A DNA stretch of 64,000 nucleotides from Flectonema sp. DT1601 (lineage: Eukaryota > Euglenozoa > Diplonemea > Diplonemida > Diplonemidae): NCBI GenBank assembly GCA_964019425.1, contig OZ025833.1, positions 620,001-684,000 on the forward strand, in the 5' to 3' direction. The notes below the pieces were generated by a model that saw only the letters and a list, made by a program, of their open reading frames with translations, was not told where the DNA came from and ran no database searches. Below are positions 31,423 to 42,007 of this stretch, piece by piece. Position 1 is the stretch's first letter. Each line of letters begins with the position of its first letter. A program made the position numbers and the translations under genes.

Positions 31423-33480
31423 ATGGCCCTCTCTGTCGCTAATTTGATATTTGGAATCCTACTTCTGTTCCTACAAACTGACTCAACAAAGGGTCAATCA
31501 ACTGACTCACCGAAGGTAATATGTGGCCAGTTAGAGTTAGAAGGTCCAACTCACTTCCAAAGCAACGACATCAGAGAGGGAATAACGATGTTTATATTAC
31601 TGTCAGAGGGTACTTTTGATGTAAATTATATTAAAAAAGACATCTCAATATCGAGTAACGTTCCTACGAAAAAGAGTCCTCGAGGAATCAATTGGGCCTG
31701 GAAAAAGGTTGAAGATTTTGGAAAAGTTGAAATAATTTCAAATAAGAAATTGAAAATTACATTTATAAGTACGGCTTATCACGCGAGGTGGGATGAATAT
31801 GTTGAAATTAAAGCTTCTCCTACTGGGTTTAGTTGTGAGACAGTGATGATTGAAAAAACTGGATTTACGATTTCAGCGGGATTCCTAATAGATCAATCGG
31901 CCTTCCATTTGAATTCCGCGATGGTCGCAGGAGTTGCGACTATTGCTGGTGGTCTGATTGGGTCATCAGCTCCCAGCGGCGGTAATATCGGAACACTTGG
32001 TCTCTTGCTTGGAATGAGATGTTCCATTGATAATGAAATAGAGAAGGATACAAAACTCATGTGGGAAATACATCCTCTCGGAATCGGGATTGGCTCCCAT
32101 TCTGGTCGTTTCATATTTGGTTCAATTGTCAGTAATGTTTGCTTAATTATATGTTTCGCATTCATTCTTCTGTTCATCGGGTTTAGCGGATCAATTCTGT
32201 GTGATGGACGCGATTTTAATGAAAGTTCCGGTTCAGTTCGATCCCCGGGGTTATCGATTCTCGCGTTTACATTCCTGTATCCAGGACTGACACTTGCATC
32301 CGCAAGAGTTGCTTATTATCCATCTTCGGTGGATGGAATTCAAGTAATTCTTTGTATTGCTGTCTTGTTGTTGTGTTTGTTGGCACCGTTGATTATTTAT
32401 TTTTCGATTATTAAAAAAATTGGATCAAATACGACCTGTGTTGACATGGAAAAAGTTTTCAAATGGCTACCTGAAAAGTCAGTAACGAACACACTAAAAC
32501 ACCAAAAGAAAATGCAGCAATTAAAAACTAAAAGATCAAGACAGAAGTTCTATATTTCTGACTATCCTTGGGTCGATATTTCAACGACGTCGTTCTTACA
32601 AAGAAACGGAGCAATCTTTCAATGTTATCGTTTTCAAAGACGTTGGTTTATACTAATAGAAATATTACCAAGTTTAGCTTTGCCAATGATCTGCGCATGG
32701 CACACTACTGAGTACAGTCTTTGTGTCGTGCGTAATTGGTTAGTAGCGGGAATCCTTTTGTTTGATATGTGTGGCAAAGTCTTTTTAAGACCCGACAGTA
32801 GTAAGTTTTTAGGGATTCTCGGAACCATTATTTCTGTGTTGAGGTTTTTTGGATCTTTTATGATGGCGATCGGGTTTATGTTCTCAGTTGAAGGTGAGTC
32901 TGAAGAAATTAATAGTTCGGCTTCAGGAACTTGTTTTAGCGTCGCTTCTGGTTTGATTTTATTCAGCACCTTTACGATAATATTAAAAGGAGCTGCAGAG
33001 ATTGTCATTGTCATTGCAGACAAGTGTTTATCTCACAGTGAACTCGCTCGGCAATACTACAGGGATGATACTGAAAAAGATCATTACGAAGATGAAATAA
33101 AGACTGAGTTAGAGTCTGTTGAAATAGATGAGGACGAAGACAGCTTACCTTTAATAAAACTTGATAGAGGTGTCAATTGTTTAAAGGAACAACTAACACC
33201 AATGAGTGAGAGCGACAGCGCCAGTTATGTTACTCAGCAATCTCGTAGACCAAGTCTTTCACGTGATTCTTTCATTCAAACTGACTTTGTCGGGTCTCAA
33301 AACTTTGCTTGTTGTTCTATTGAAAGACTACCATCTGTTAGGTGGTCAGACGTCTCTAGTCCACCTTTATCAATAGCCTCTCCTGGTTCATCATCACGGT
33401 CTCGTCTGGGCACAAGACGGCCACAACGAACAAAAAGACGAGACTCTGACACATCGACTATCCAATTATGTGAGATTTAA
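31423..33480 (+). CDS. Polytopic membrane protein with signal peptide and ectodomain
   Basis: A 685-residue protein: signal peptide (MALSVANLIFGILLLFLQ), an ectodomain of about 120 residues (including SISSNVPTKKSPRGINWAWK), then about eight to nine hydrophobic spans between 165 and 540, and a Ser/Arg/Glu-rich cytosolic tail (about 550-685) with many possible phosphorylation sites. The core segment FLYPGLTLASARVAYYPSS followed by QRRWFILIEILPSLALP recalls large euglenozoan and other protist surface membrane proteins and, more loosely, TRP-like channels. I cannot name the family. Two acceptor-like sites (CAG ending at 31394 and 31412) precede the ATG. Confidence 0.65.
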   Translation: MALSVANLIFGILLLFLQTDSTKGQSTDSPKVICGQLELEGPTHFQSNDIREGITMFILLSEGTFDVNYIKKDISISSNVPTKKSPRGINWAWKKVEDFGKVEIISNKKLKITFISTAYHARWDEYVEIKASPTGFSCETVMIEKTGFTISAGFLIDQSAFHLNSAMVAGVATIAGGLIGSSAPSGGNIGTLGLLLGMRCSIDNEIEKDTKLMWEIHPLGIGIGSHSGRFIFGSIVSNVCLIICFAFILLFIGFSGSILCDGRDFNESSGSVRSPGLSILAFTFLYPGLTLASARVAYYPSSVDGIQVILCIAVLLLCLLAPLIIYFSIIKKIGSNTTCVDMEKVFKWLPEKSVTNTLKHQKKMQQLKTKRSRQKFYISDYPWVDISTTSFLQRNGAIFQCYRFQRRWFILIEILPSLALPMICAWHTTEYSLCVVRNWLVAGILLFDMCGKVFLRPDSSKFLGILGTIISVLRFFGSFMMAIGFMFSVEGESEEINSSASGTCFSVASGLILFSTFTIILKGAAEIVIVIADKCLSHSELARQYYRDDTEKDHYEDEIKTELESVEIDEDEDSLPLIKLDRGVNCLKEQLTPMSESDSASYVTQQSRRPSLSRDSFIQTDFVGSQNFACCSIERLPSVRWSDVSSPPLSIASPGSSSRSRLGTRRPQRTKRRDSDTSTIQLCEI

Positions 33481-33663
33481 TGTTTTTTTTTTGTATACAT
33501 TTCTTTTTTTTTTTTAAAATCTTTTTTAAACCCTTTTATTGTATTCGTTAACGGAGTGCAACGATCCGTGACCAGCAAGGACTGCGGTCCGCTGGGGGGG
33601 TTGATCTGCTCTTTTATCGATTTATGACGGGAGGTGATATTTATTTATTTATTTTTTTTTTTT

Positions 33664-33771
33664 TTGCACCGACGAAGTTCGGCGAAGAAGAAGAAAAAAA
33701 AAAAACTATTCAGATTATGAGAGAGCTCTTTATTTACTAACATAACATAAGGGCTGTATCTGAATGGTTTT
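33664..33771. repeat. MITE-like element, copy 1
   Basis: Starts GCACCGACGAAG, then TATTCAGATTA; ends in TATCTGAATGG, the inverted match. This is the shortest of three copies. Confidence 0.6.
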
Positions 33772-34630
33772 CTTTTGTTATCAGTTTTGTTTCTTAACGT
33801 ACTCTCTCTATATAAATCACAACTCAATTCAATTCAATTTTTTTTTTTTTTTTAAAATCATTCATAATATAAACTTATTGCTTGTTGTGTTTGCTATGGT
33901 GCTTGTAAAAGGCACATAGCGTTACACAAAACGCAGTTTCAATGTTGCCTTTGGCACTGAACAAGATAATGGCCTTCCCTCCCTCATATATCAAAACACC
34001 AACTTAACGATTATCGTTTTGTTGTTTATGATCCAATACATTTTGTATTTTTTTTACGTACAAAAAAAATCGAACAGTTAACCCCTCCTCTTCCCTTAGT
34101 ATAAAAAAAGATATGAAGAAAAAAAAAAAAAAAAAATAATCAGTGATGATGTCACTGTACTCTTTTTATTGTCCTTGTGTGTGTGTTTTGCTGTGATAAA
34201 AGTAACTGTTCTTTAATCCCTTTTGTAATTAACAAAAAAAAAAAAAGTATGTATTATCGAATTTATTGTCTCAAGAGGTTGCGTTGTGTGACTTCTATTG
34301 AGGTTCAATTTTGTAATTTCATTTTTTTTCCCTTTCTTTTTCTTATACTTCTTATTAAAAACTCAAAAAAAAAAAAAAAAAAAAAAAAAGGAACAACCTT
34401 TTTTTTATATAAGCAAGGATGGTGTTCGGTGGTGAGTTTTTTTTCTTTAAAAAAAAGAAAAAAAAAAAAAAGATAATAATAAGGAAAAACTCGCTGTTGA
34501 GAAACCCATTTTTGTATAACAGAAAACAAATAAAAAAATCCTCTCTTTTGACCTATTTTTTTTCAATTTATTTTAATTTTAATTTTTGTCTTGTACCATT
34601 CAGATTTGAAAAAGCCGATATTTTTTTGTT

Positions 34631-34843
34631 GCACCGACGAAGTCGGAGAAGAAACTATTCAGATTAAGAGCCGTTATTTATTATGTCATGTTATCTATTT
34701 CCCTGTGCGCCAGTAAAACTAGCTGCGATCAACAAAATATATAAAGACTGTTATCTGATCTGGTTTCAACCATAACTTATCTCCCGCGTGCGATTGAGTT
34801 CTGTCTGAGTTCAACAAAATAGAAGGTTAATCTGAATGGTTTT
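34631..34843. repeat. MITE-like element, copy 2
   Basis: Begins GCACCGACGAAGTCGGAGAAG, then CTATTCAGATTAAGAG, and ends GTTAATCTGAATGGTTTT, so the ends ATTCAGATTA and TAATCTGAAT are perfect inverted repeats. The middle CTATTTCCCTGT and CGCCAG are shared with the copy at 61819-61930. Confidence 0.7.
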
Positions 34844-35515
34844 TATTTAATTGCGAGTATCGTCGTTTTTGTCCATTTCAGACAATGCAGTTGATGTGTA
34901 AGCACCGACTGTACTCTTTTTTTTTTTTTTTTTTTTTCTTTCCCAATTTTCTTTCCCTGAAGATTGTGTAGTGTTTAGATGAAAATCAAACACCTTTTCC
35001 AGAAAAAAAATCATTTTTTTTTTATATATTTGAAAATATATATATCGGTCCTTGATGTTTGCCTTGCGGTAATAGAAGCGTCTTTTACGTTTTTGATCTC
35101 ATTATTTGAAAGATCAGAAATCGTAAATGAGTATCACAGCGTACCTGATTCCACGTTTGTTCTTGTTCTCTTCTACTACACACCTATCGAATTCGAGGTA
35201 GTGGTCATACCAGGAGTGGCCATGCACCTACACACAATAGATCGAGAAAGAGTTCTCGATCTGCCGATCCTTTTCATTCATTCCTTTCTAATACTTCGAT
35301 TCATTGATAGCCTTTTCATACTTTTAGATCTCTCATGTGATCTGATCGAACTGTAATAGGTTTCGTAATGAAAAAGATACCAGACTTCTTTCTCTTTATT
35401 AGTTTGCTTTTTTTTAGTAATCTATTTTTCTGTATTATTATTAAACAAAATTCTTTTTTAAAAAAAGGAGGGAAGGGGGTATCAAAAAAAACAACAACAA
35501 ACACAACAATCCAAC

Positions 35516-36823
35516 ATGCATATTCTCTATCCACTACGATGTATACTGCTATGCGTGTTGGTTTCCAATTCCTTTGGAACCATCAGTGGTGGAGCATTCA
35601 ATATAGATCTTGATTCACCTGTCATGCTCGGAAGCTTTGATTTTGGTGAAGACGGAATGTGCTTGGTCCGAATCTTGGAAGCTGAAAACCCCAAAGATAG
35701 TGAAAAATTGACCTTCTTACTTATGGCATTGGACGCAGAACACGCTAAGAAGGCAGAAATTTGCGAAGCCTCGATCACTCGTGCCTTTGTCCCAGGAATC
35801 TCGTGGATTTCGGTAAATGAAACCACAGAAGTACCAAAGGGAGGAGGGTTATATGAATTGTTTTATGTTGGTTATCCAGGGTGTCCTTTAGTCGAACCGT
35901 CATCAGTGAAGGTACACGTCGAATTCTATTCTGTTATAGATGGAAAAAAGAACTATCTCCAAATGGGTGATATGCCTCTTCCAACTGTGTATTTTGGATT
36001 TTCACTATTGTACATGGCGTTGGTAGGAATGTGGTTAAGGCGACTAAGACAATACAATTCGTACATCAATAAAATCCATTATTTAATGGCGTTTTTGATA
36101 GTAGTCAAGTGCGGAGCTATCGTCACAGACTGCATGAAGCTGTCGGCGTTCAATCAATCAGGAACAGGATCCGCATGGGATATCTTTTACTATACATTCA
36201 TCATGTTAAAAGGTGTTATGATGTTCGCATTATTTCTTTTGATAGGTGCAGGATGGTCGATATTCAGACCAATGTTGTCATCGATTGATAGAAAAGTTTT
36301 TGTTATTGTGATTCCAATCATAGTGGTAGTTAATATACTAAATATTTACATAGAGGAATACCACCCTAATCCAGAACAGCTGAGCACTTTGTCAACTGTG
36401 CTTCAAATCACTGAATATATTTCTGGGTTATTAGTCTTAACGAGCGTTACAAAAAACACAACTGGTCTTCACAATCAAGAACAGCGTGTTGGTAAAAAGC
36501 CATCATCTAGAAGACGAAGATTGCAAGTTTTTGCATTAGTTGTGGTGGCGTATTTATATATCAGAACAGGGTTGTTGTTGCTTCTCAGATCACTTCCAAG
36601 GCATCTGTCGTTTGTGAGACCTGCTGTGACAGAACTGTTTGTTGCGATTCTTTATACTGTCGTTGGTTTTACGTTTAGACCAACTGATCAAAAAGAGTTG
36701 GATCTTTCAGTTTTGAATTCAGATGATGAAACGGATGATTGCCAACCCGTGTTGGTTGAATCACGATCATCATCATCTCCAAGAAAAAATGACCCAACAA
36801 CTGTAATCCATGAAAGTATTTAA
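35516..36823 (+). CDS. LU7TM/GOST family protein, GPR107/GPR108-like
   Basis: A 435-residue seven-span membrane protein: signal peptide (to about residue 20), a lumenal domain of about 140 residues, then seven hydrophobic segments from about 155 to 385. Diagnostic family wording is KIHYLMAFLIVVK, FYYTFIMLKGVMMFALFLLIG, GAGWSIFRPMLSSIDRKVF followed by VIPIIVVVN, and the last span ending YTVVGFTFRP. GPR107/GPR108 and yeast PTM1 are Golgi or endosomal proteins involved in trafficking of cargo. The tail is acidic and serine-rich. Family confidence is high. The role here is inferred from the family. Confidence 0.88.
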   Translation: MHILYPLRCILLCVLVSNSFGTISGGAFNIDLDSPVMLGSFDFGEDGMCLVRILEAENPKDSEKLTFLLMALDAEHAKKAEICEASITRAFVPGISWISVNETTEVPKGGGLYELFYVGYPGCPLVEPSSVKVHVEFYSVIDGKKNYLQMGDMPLPTVYFGFSLLYMALVGMWLRRLRQYNSYINKIHYLMAFLIVVKCGAIVTDCMKLSAFNQSGTGSAWDIFYYTFIMLKGVMMFALFLLIGAGWSIFRPMLSSIDRKVFVIVIPIIVVVNILNIYIEEYHPNPEQLSTLSTVLQITEYISGLLVLTSVTKNTTGLHNQEQRVGKKPSSRRRRLQVFALVVVAYLYIRTGLLLLLRSLPRHLSFVRPAVTELFVAILYTVVGFTFRPTDQKELDLSVLNSDDETDDCQPVLVESRSSSSPRKNDPTTVIHESI

Positions 36824-37217
36824 ACGTACAAACAAATAATTAATATGACTTTTTGAGTGAGGAAGGAAAAAAATATTTTTTTTTTGTTTTTCTTTCATTT
36901 TTTTATGAGGCGTTTTTTTTTGAATTTCGGATCCTTATAATACCACAAGTTATTACAAGAAAAAAAAAAAAAAAAAAAAAAAAATCACAATATTTTTTTT
37001 TTGTGTTTTTGTTAGAATTTACGTATGTGGCAATCTAGCTAAAGTGATTTTTTTTTTTTTCCCCTTTTGTGAAAAAAATAATGGTTCTGAAAAAAATCAC
37101 CTAAATGACGTACAACTAGGCCTATCGTTATTGAAATTTTGCTTGTATAAATTCTCAGAAAAAAAAAAAAACTTATTTTCAAAATCTCATGAAAGGAAAA
37201 AAAAAAAAAAAAAAAAC
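36824..37217. other. Intergenic, homopolymer rich
   Basis: T- and A-runs, ending in an A19 leader directly before the sulfotransferase ATG. No gene. Confidence 0.5.
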
Positions 37218-39179
37218 ATGCCCTTAATAAAGATGAAGCGGTGGTACTTATTATTACTGGGGTTGTTGGTGTTGTTGTGCTTTGCATTCCCCTCTTCTGA
37301 AAGAACTATTGAAGCAGAGCATGAGAAGTTTACCCCCATGGCACATGAACTAACTAAGATAACAACAGTTGCTACTAATGAGTTAAAACAAGACGTCGAG
37401 GAGTACCTCGAAGTTCAAGTTGATTTCGAGATTGAAAGACCCGTATCGAGAGAAGACGACTCTAGTCCTGATACTCCAGTTCCGACGAGTCTTGAAAAAC
37501 AAATCGATGAAAACAATACTGGAGGGGGAAAAGAAGATGAATCAATAGAAGACAATGCAAAGACTGAACTTAAAGACAATGCCAAGGATACTGAAGTTAA
37601 CAATAACAAGCAGAAAGAGGAAGTCAAGAATACTGAGTCACAAAATGACAAACCAAAAGATGAGGTCAAGAAGGAACAAAATGACAAACCGAAAGACAAA
37701 GCAAAAGGTAAAAATAAAAAACCAAGAGGCAAAGGAAAAGACGCCTCTCGTGAAACTAAAAGTAAGGAAGGATTACTAAACGACTTGGACGCTCCAGATC
37801 CACTGGCTAAGAATAAAGCTTTGAACCGACTGTTCTCTCCTGCAGAACGAAAGTGGTCTTCGATCGACGAGTTTGCTGACAAACTCGATAAGCTACCCTT
37901 TCACCCGAATAGAATTGCTCGTTATATTGTTTATCCAAAGACTAAGCGAGAGCTTAAGATGGCTGCTTTACCAGACCCGCCTCCAGCACCAACCGGTGTT
38001 GAGGCCATTAATATGGCGCGTGAGCGTGGTTGGCCTGATAAGTGGAAGGCAAGACATCGTCCTCAACTATTCATATTAGGACCTCCAAAGAGTGGAACAA
38101 CATTCATGGAAGGTTGTTTTAGATGGTCCATGTCGGGTAATTCTTCTATGTTGTTGTATCCTCCAACTAATGCTCGTTGGCCAGCAGAACGTGGACCAGG
38201 TAAGGAACCAATCACTGATTCTGGTCCAGCATTACGACCTGCGAAGTTTTGGAATAGAACTGGATCACGTCGCTGGGATGCACCTAAAGAGCTTTGGATA
38301 TATCCAGAAATGGGAAAGTTTGGTCACAGTATCAGGGGGGCTCATCAACCTCTTCGCCTTCCTCCTATTGAAGAAGAGTCAAAGAATTGGGTTTTGATGG
38401 ACAGCACACCAGACTCGATTATGATCCCACAGTCAGCACAAGCCATGGTTAGGGATCTTCAGGGAGCTCCTTTCACACCAACATTTCTGGTGATGCAAAG
38501 AGATGTGGTTTCCAGAGCCTATTCACATTATCTGTTATTTAGTTGTAGTTTGAGACCATTTTTTAAATGGAAACCTGAAAAGGTAAAGGTATTCACAACT
38601 CGTTTGGAACTACAGCTGAAAACACTTGAAAGTATCCCGGTATGTTATGAGATGCTTTATGAACCTGAAAAAGTATTAAAAGATTTGAATAAGGTAACCG
38701 CTGCCCTTCTTCAATGTTTATACGAACCTAGAGAGCGTGATATTCCAATGTACCTTCCGTTTGGATTCACAGCCTTGGGATTGAAATATTGGTTGACGAA
38801 ATTTCCAAAAGAACAATTTAACTTCATGAGAATTGATGAATTAAAAAAAATGGATTCTCCGGAAAAACTTTGGAATTTTTTTGAAAGTATCTTTCCAGGT
38901 ATGAAGAGAATGAAACCCCGTTGTAAAAAAGCAAGAGATTGGTCATCTCCATCCTGTACTGGTCACTTGGCATATAACAAAGGAATGCTATTTTGTGGTA
39001 AAGACTCTCCAGCTCTGAAAAAGGAAGCATGGACAGGTCGAGAAGGCTTAAAATTCTCGAAAGGCAAACCAGAAGACCTCACTAAGTTCGAAGCTATCGG
39101 AAAGAGATGGACGGCCTTATACGATCAGATGGTTGAAGAAATGGGAAGAAAATTTTACACGATTAACGAAAACTCATAG
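37218..39179 (+). CDS. Type II membrane sulfotransferase, PAPS-dependent
   Basis: A 653-residue protein. I chose the Met at 37218, just after an A-run leader; upstream in-frame sequence is homopolymer noise. It has a short cytosolic end, a signal anchor (RWYLLLLGLLVLLCFAFP), a very charged Lys/Glu/Asp stem (about 100-190), then a catalytic domain (about 270-650). The PAPS 5'-phosphosulfate loop is LFILGPPKSGTTFM (about 284-297), and the 3'-phosphate motif is VMQRDVVSRAYSHY (about 424-437). Carbohydrate sulfotransferases of this layout act in the Golgi on glycans. Acceptor substrate cannot be told. The C-terminal part has several cysteines (RCKKARDW, SCTGH, FCGKD). Confidence 0.88.
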   Translation: MPLIKMKRWYLLLLGLLVLLCFAFPSSERTIEAEHEKFTPMAHELTKITTVATNELKQDVEEYLEVQVDFEIERPVSREDDSSPDTPVPTSLEKQIDENNTGGGKEDESIEDNAKTELKDNAKDTEVNNNKQKEEVKNTESQNDKPKDEVKKEQNDKPKDKAKGKNKKPRGKGKDASRETKSKEGLLNDLDAPDPLAKNKALNRLFSPAERKWSSIDEFADKLDKLPFHPNRIARYIVYPKTKRELKMAALPDPPPAPTGVEAINMARERGWPDKWKARHRPQLFILGPPKSGTTFMEGCFRWSMSGNSSMLLYPPTNARWPAERGPGKEPITDSGPALRPAKFWNRTGSRRWDAPKELWIYPEMGKFGHSIRGAHQPLRLPPIEEESKNWVLMDSTPDSIMIPQSAQAMVRDLQGAPFTPTFLVMQRDVVSRAYSHYLLFSCSLRPFFKWKPEKVKVFTTRLELQLKTLESIPVCYEMLYEPEKVLKDLNKVTAALLQCLYEPRERDIPMYLPFGFTALGLKYWLTKFPKEQFNFMRIDELKKMDSPEKLWNFFESIFPGMKRMKPRCKKARDWSSPSCTGHLAYNKGMLFCGKDSPALKKEAWTGREGLKFSKGKPEDLTKFEAIGKRWTALYDQMVEEMGRKFYTINENS

Positions 39180-39748
39180 ATCTCATAGACTCTCTTCCTG
39201 AAGAATCGATTCACATTATGAGATGTGGTAGCGAGGACAATGACGATCCAAAATGAAAGTTTTTTTTATTACGGTCAAATTAATTAGTGTCATTTGGTTA
39301 ATTAAAAGGATCAGCTTCCTTTTTTCAAAAAGAGACGATTACCTTACTCTGGAAACGGCTAGTCCGATTTTTTTTTTTTATTATTATTCCTTTATAAAAG
39401 TGACGGTTGCACGCGGCAGAAAACGGGCAAAAAAAAAAAAAAAAAAGCATACACCCCTCCTTCGCCGTACACATTTGGATCAAAAATATATATCACTTGA
39501 AAAAAACCTAGATAGTTACTTTCAAAAGGCTGAGTTGAAGGACTGCTGTTGTTTTGTATTTTTAGCAGATTGTTATATTACATCCCTTCGTCGTTCATAT
39601 TGGATCTTACGTTTCTTTTTTTTTTTTTGTAACGACCCTTTTGAAGAAAGGGATTGTATTGTCAATCGTACGAATTATTATTATGAGAGGTATTTATTTT
39701 TATAACAGACGGGCTATCTGAGGTCTATATACCAAGAGCCTCTTGCCA

Positions 39749-39786
<38 letters not shown>

Positions 39787-40067
39787 TGTTTATAATTTCT
39801 GCGGTTTTTGCTCGTTCGTTTTTTTTTTTTTTTCCCGTTGACACGTTATTTTTACATTTGATCATAATCTCGGAGAAAAAAAAATCGTTTTTTTTTCTGT
39901 TTTGTGTGCATAACTGCGCATCTTAATTTATATTATAGAAAAAAAAAGGCAGGTACAACCTTCCAACAAAGACAATAACACATATGAATGGTTTACAGTC
40001 ATTGAGTTTTAAATTATATTATTTTTTTTTTTAAAAAAAAGGGAAGAAAAAAAAAAAAAGAAAAAAC
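39180..40067. other. Intergenic with an R1 fragment
   Basis: No gene I can support. The segment 39487-39545 (CCTAGATAGTTACTTTCAAA) is a diverged piece of repeat R1. A T34 run lies at about 39750-39781. The last 40 bases form an A-rich leader before the next ATG. Confidence 0.5.
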
Positions 40068-41441
40068 ATGTCGAGTGACGATTATATACCCGAAGGGATC
40101 CCCTCGACGGTGAACGATGTCAAAGATGAATCTACCTTTCTTAATAAGAAGGATGAGTCTACCCTTCTTATTAAGTCTTCTAGTAAACCTAAAATTCATA
40201 TAACTAATAACGTTCGAAGAGGTCGGACAGTTTACGTCAATAAATTAGATCGCGAGATCCCTGATGTCCAGCGTCTTGAGTACTTTGAATCCGCCGGAAC
40301 AGTCGTCAACTATAAATTCGTAACACCGAGAAACGTGAAGACGTGTGAGTTTGCGATCGTAGAATACGCGAGTCGGGGAGATGCGGAGAATTTAATTTCA
40401 ATTTCGAAAACAGAACTTCTCGGAACAAAACTACTATCGTGTTCTTGGTCAAATTCCTTTATAAAATCAGGACAACAAAACATGGCTCTCGTATGTGTTA
40501 TAATCAAGCTCACTTAGAAAAAAAAACAACAACCGCAACAACAACAACAACAACAACAACAAAAACAGCACACTCCACCTATTGAGTCTGAACTAACACC
40601 TCCTAACCAGGGTGGTGGAAGATTTCGAGGAGAACGAACAACATACGAACCGAGATATCATCTCCCTAAGAAATGGATACATTTAGACAACATTGGTGAG
40701 TTGATCCCTGGAACTCCGTTTATACCAATGAAAGTACCACTTGATTCAAAATATGACACTTGTTTTGAAGGTGAAGACAAGAAACGTAGATTCGAACTCC
40801 TCACAACTCTAGACGAGATAGAAAATAAATACGGAAAGAAGATCTCAGCTGTTGTTGATTTGACCAATACGGATCGATTTTATGATAAAACACTTATATC
40901 AAGAAGGGGGATTACACATATAAAAATAAGCATAGTCGGTCACAGCGTCTTACCATCAGCTGGTGACGTTACCGCTTTTATAAATAATGTTTCAACTGTA
41001 ATGGAAGACCGTCCAGATGATGTCATTATAGTACACTGTACTCACGGATATAATAGGACTGGGTACATGATTTGTTCATACCTTTGTGAGAAATTAAAGT
41101 ATTCTCCTACCAAGGCCATTGATGATTTTCGATTATATAGGTTTCCAGGAATCTACAAGGCGTGTTACCTCGATGCTCTTCATCTCTTATTTACTCCTGA
41201 GGCCTTCAATTCAACTAATAATGATATTCTTCCAACTATTGACTATCCAGAAGAAAGAGCGGCAGACGATGAAAGTCGATCGGAAGCAATCATTCTACCT
41301 GATGGGTCTGTTAGCAAGTCTAACATCGACACAATGATGGAGCATCTGCAGTTCGTACAAGCAGATACCGAACCACGATGGTTGGTTGTGACGCCACCAG
41401 AGTCTGGTGAACAAGGCAAACGACTACACGGGGAGCCTTAA
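40068..41441 (+). CDS. RRM plus capping-type RNA 5'-triphosphatase fusion
   Basis: Exons 40068-40490 and 40569-41441 join in phase 0 to give 431 residues. Residues about 48-130 form an RRM: RTVYVNKLDREI (RNP2-like), CEFAIVEYAS (RNP1-like), then LLGTKLLSCSWS. After a Pro/Gly/Arg linker (GGGRFRGER) comes a cysteine-phosphatase domain (about 175-370) of the mRNA-capping/PIR1 type: FIPMKVPLDSKYD, VVDLTNTDRFYD, HIKISIVGH, then HCTHGYNRTGYMIC with nucleophile C298, and FPGIYKACYLDAL. It should remove the gamma phosphate of nascent RNA 5' ends or act on RNA like DUSP11. No guanylyltransferase domain follows. The intron contains (CAA)n. Confidence 0.85.
40491..40568 (+). other. Intron (78 bp) of the RNA triphosphatase gene
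   Basis: GTATGT donor, AAAACAG acceptor, phase 0; includes an in-frame TAG and a CAA microsatellite. Confidence 0.8.
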
Positions 41442-42007
41442 TTACACTTTTTTTTATCATAGTTTAAACTTATACACTTTTTTTTTTTTTTTTGTGACAT
41501 AATTTTTTTTTTCTTTCTTACGAAGTTTTTTTCGTGCACAAACAAAAAAACAAAAAAAACAAAAAAAAATTTCAGTTAGTCCCGTCATCATAGCTTACGT
41601 TAGATTACGATTTAATAAATTATTATTATTATTATTTTCTTCTTCTTCTTCTCCTTTTCGAGGACATCATTCATTGTAATATATTAGCATTCCGTATCAG
41701 TGCTATTTCAGTTTTTAAGTTTTTCAAGTTATTTTTTTTTTTTTTTATTTCTCAAGTCTGCGAAATCTCCTCTGTGGTGTGAGCATCTTACTTTTTCTTT
41801 TTTTTGATTCGATTTATTTTCACAGTTTGAACGAGAGTTTTGTGAAATCAAAATAGTATTTTTTTTTCCCCTAAAAATATCAACCGTATCGACGAGTTAT
41901 TTCTTTCTTTCTTTCTTCAAGAAACCAGAAAGACCTCTTCCGAGTATTTCCTCATTTTTATTTTTTTTTGTAAATTTTTTTTTACATAAATCAGAACTCT
42001 TATATAA
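41442..42007. other. Intergenic, T-tract rich
   Basis: T15-16 runs and short TTA and TTC microsatellites (ATTATTATT, TTCTTCTTC) near 41620-41650. TCAG ends at 41994, 13 bases before the next ATG. No gene. Confidence 0.5.

Larger units (their letters stand above)
33481..35515. other. Two-kilobase intergenic region with MITE-like repeats
   Basis: No gene I can support. It holds two copies of the CATTCAGATTA inverted-repeat element and one piece of repeat R1 at 34020-34100. A 125-codon open frame at 34979-35356 has no family signal. Confidence 0.5.

Noticed and set aside
34979-35356. 125-codon hydrophobic frame
   Set aside because: Leu/Phe/Ile-rich translation of T-rich DNA, no acceptor site, no family resemblance.
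37415-37882. 155-codon - strand frame within the sulfotransferase
   Set aside because: Antisense shadow of the Lys/Glu-rich stem, giving Ser/Leu/Phe repeats.
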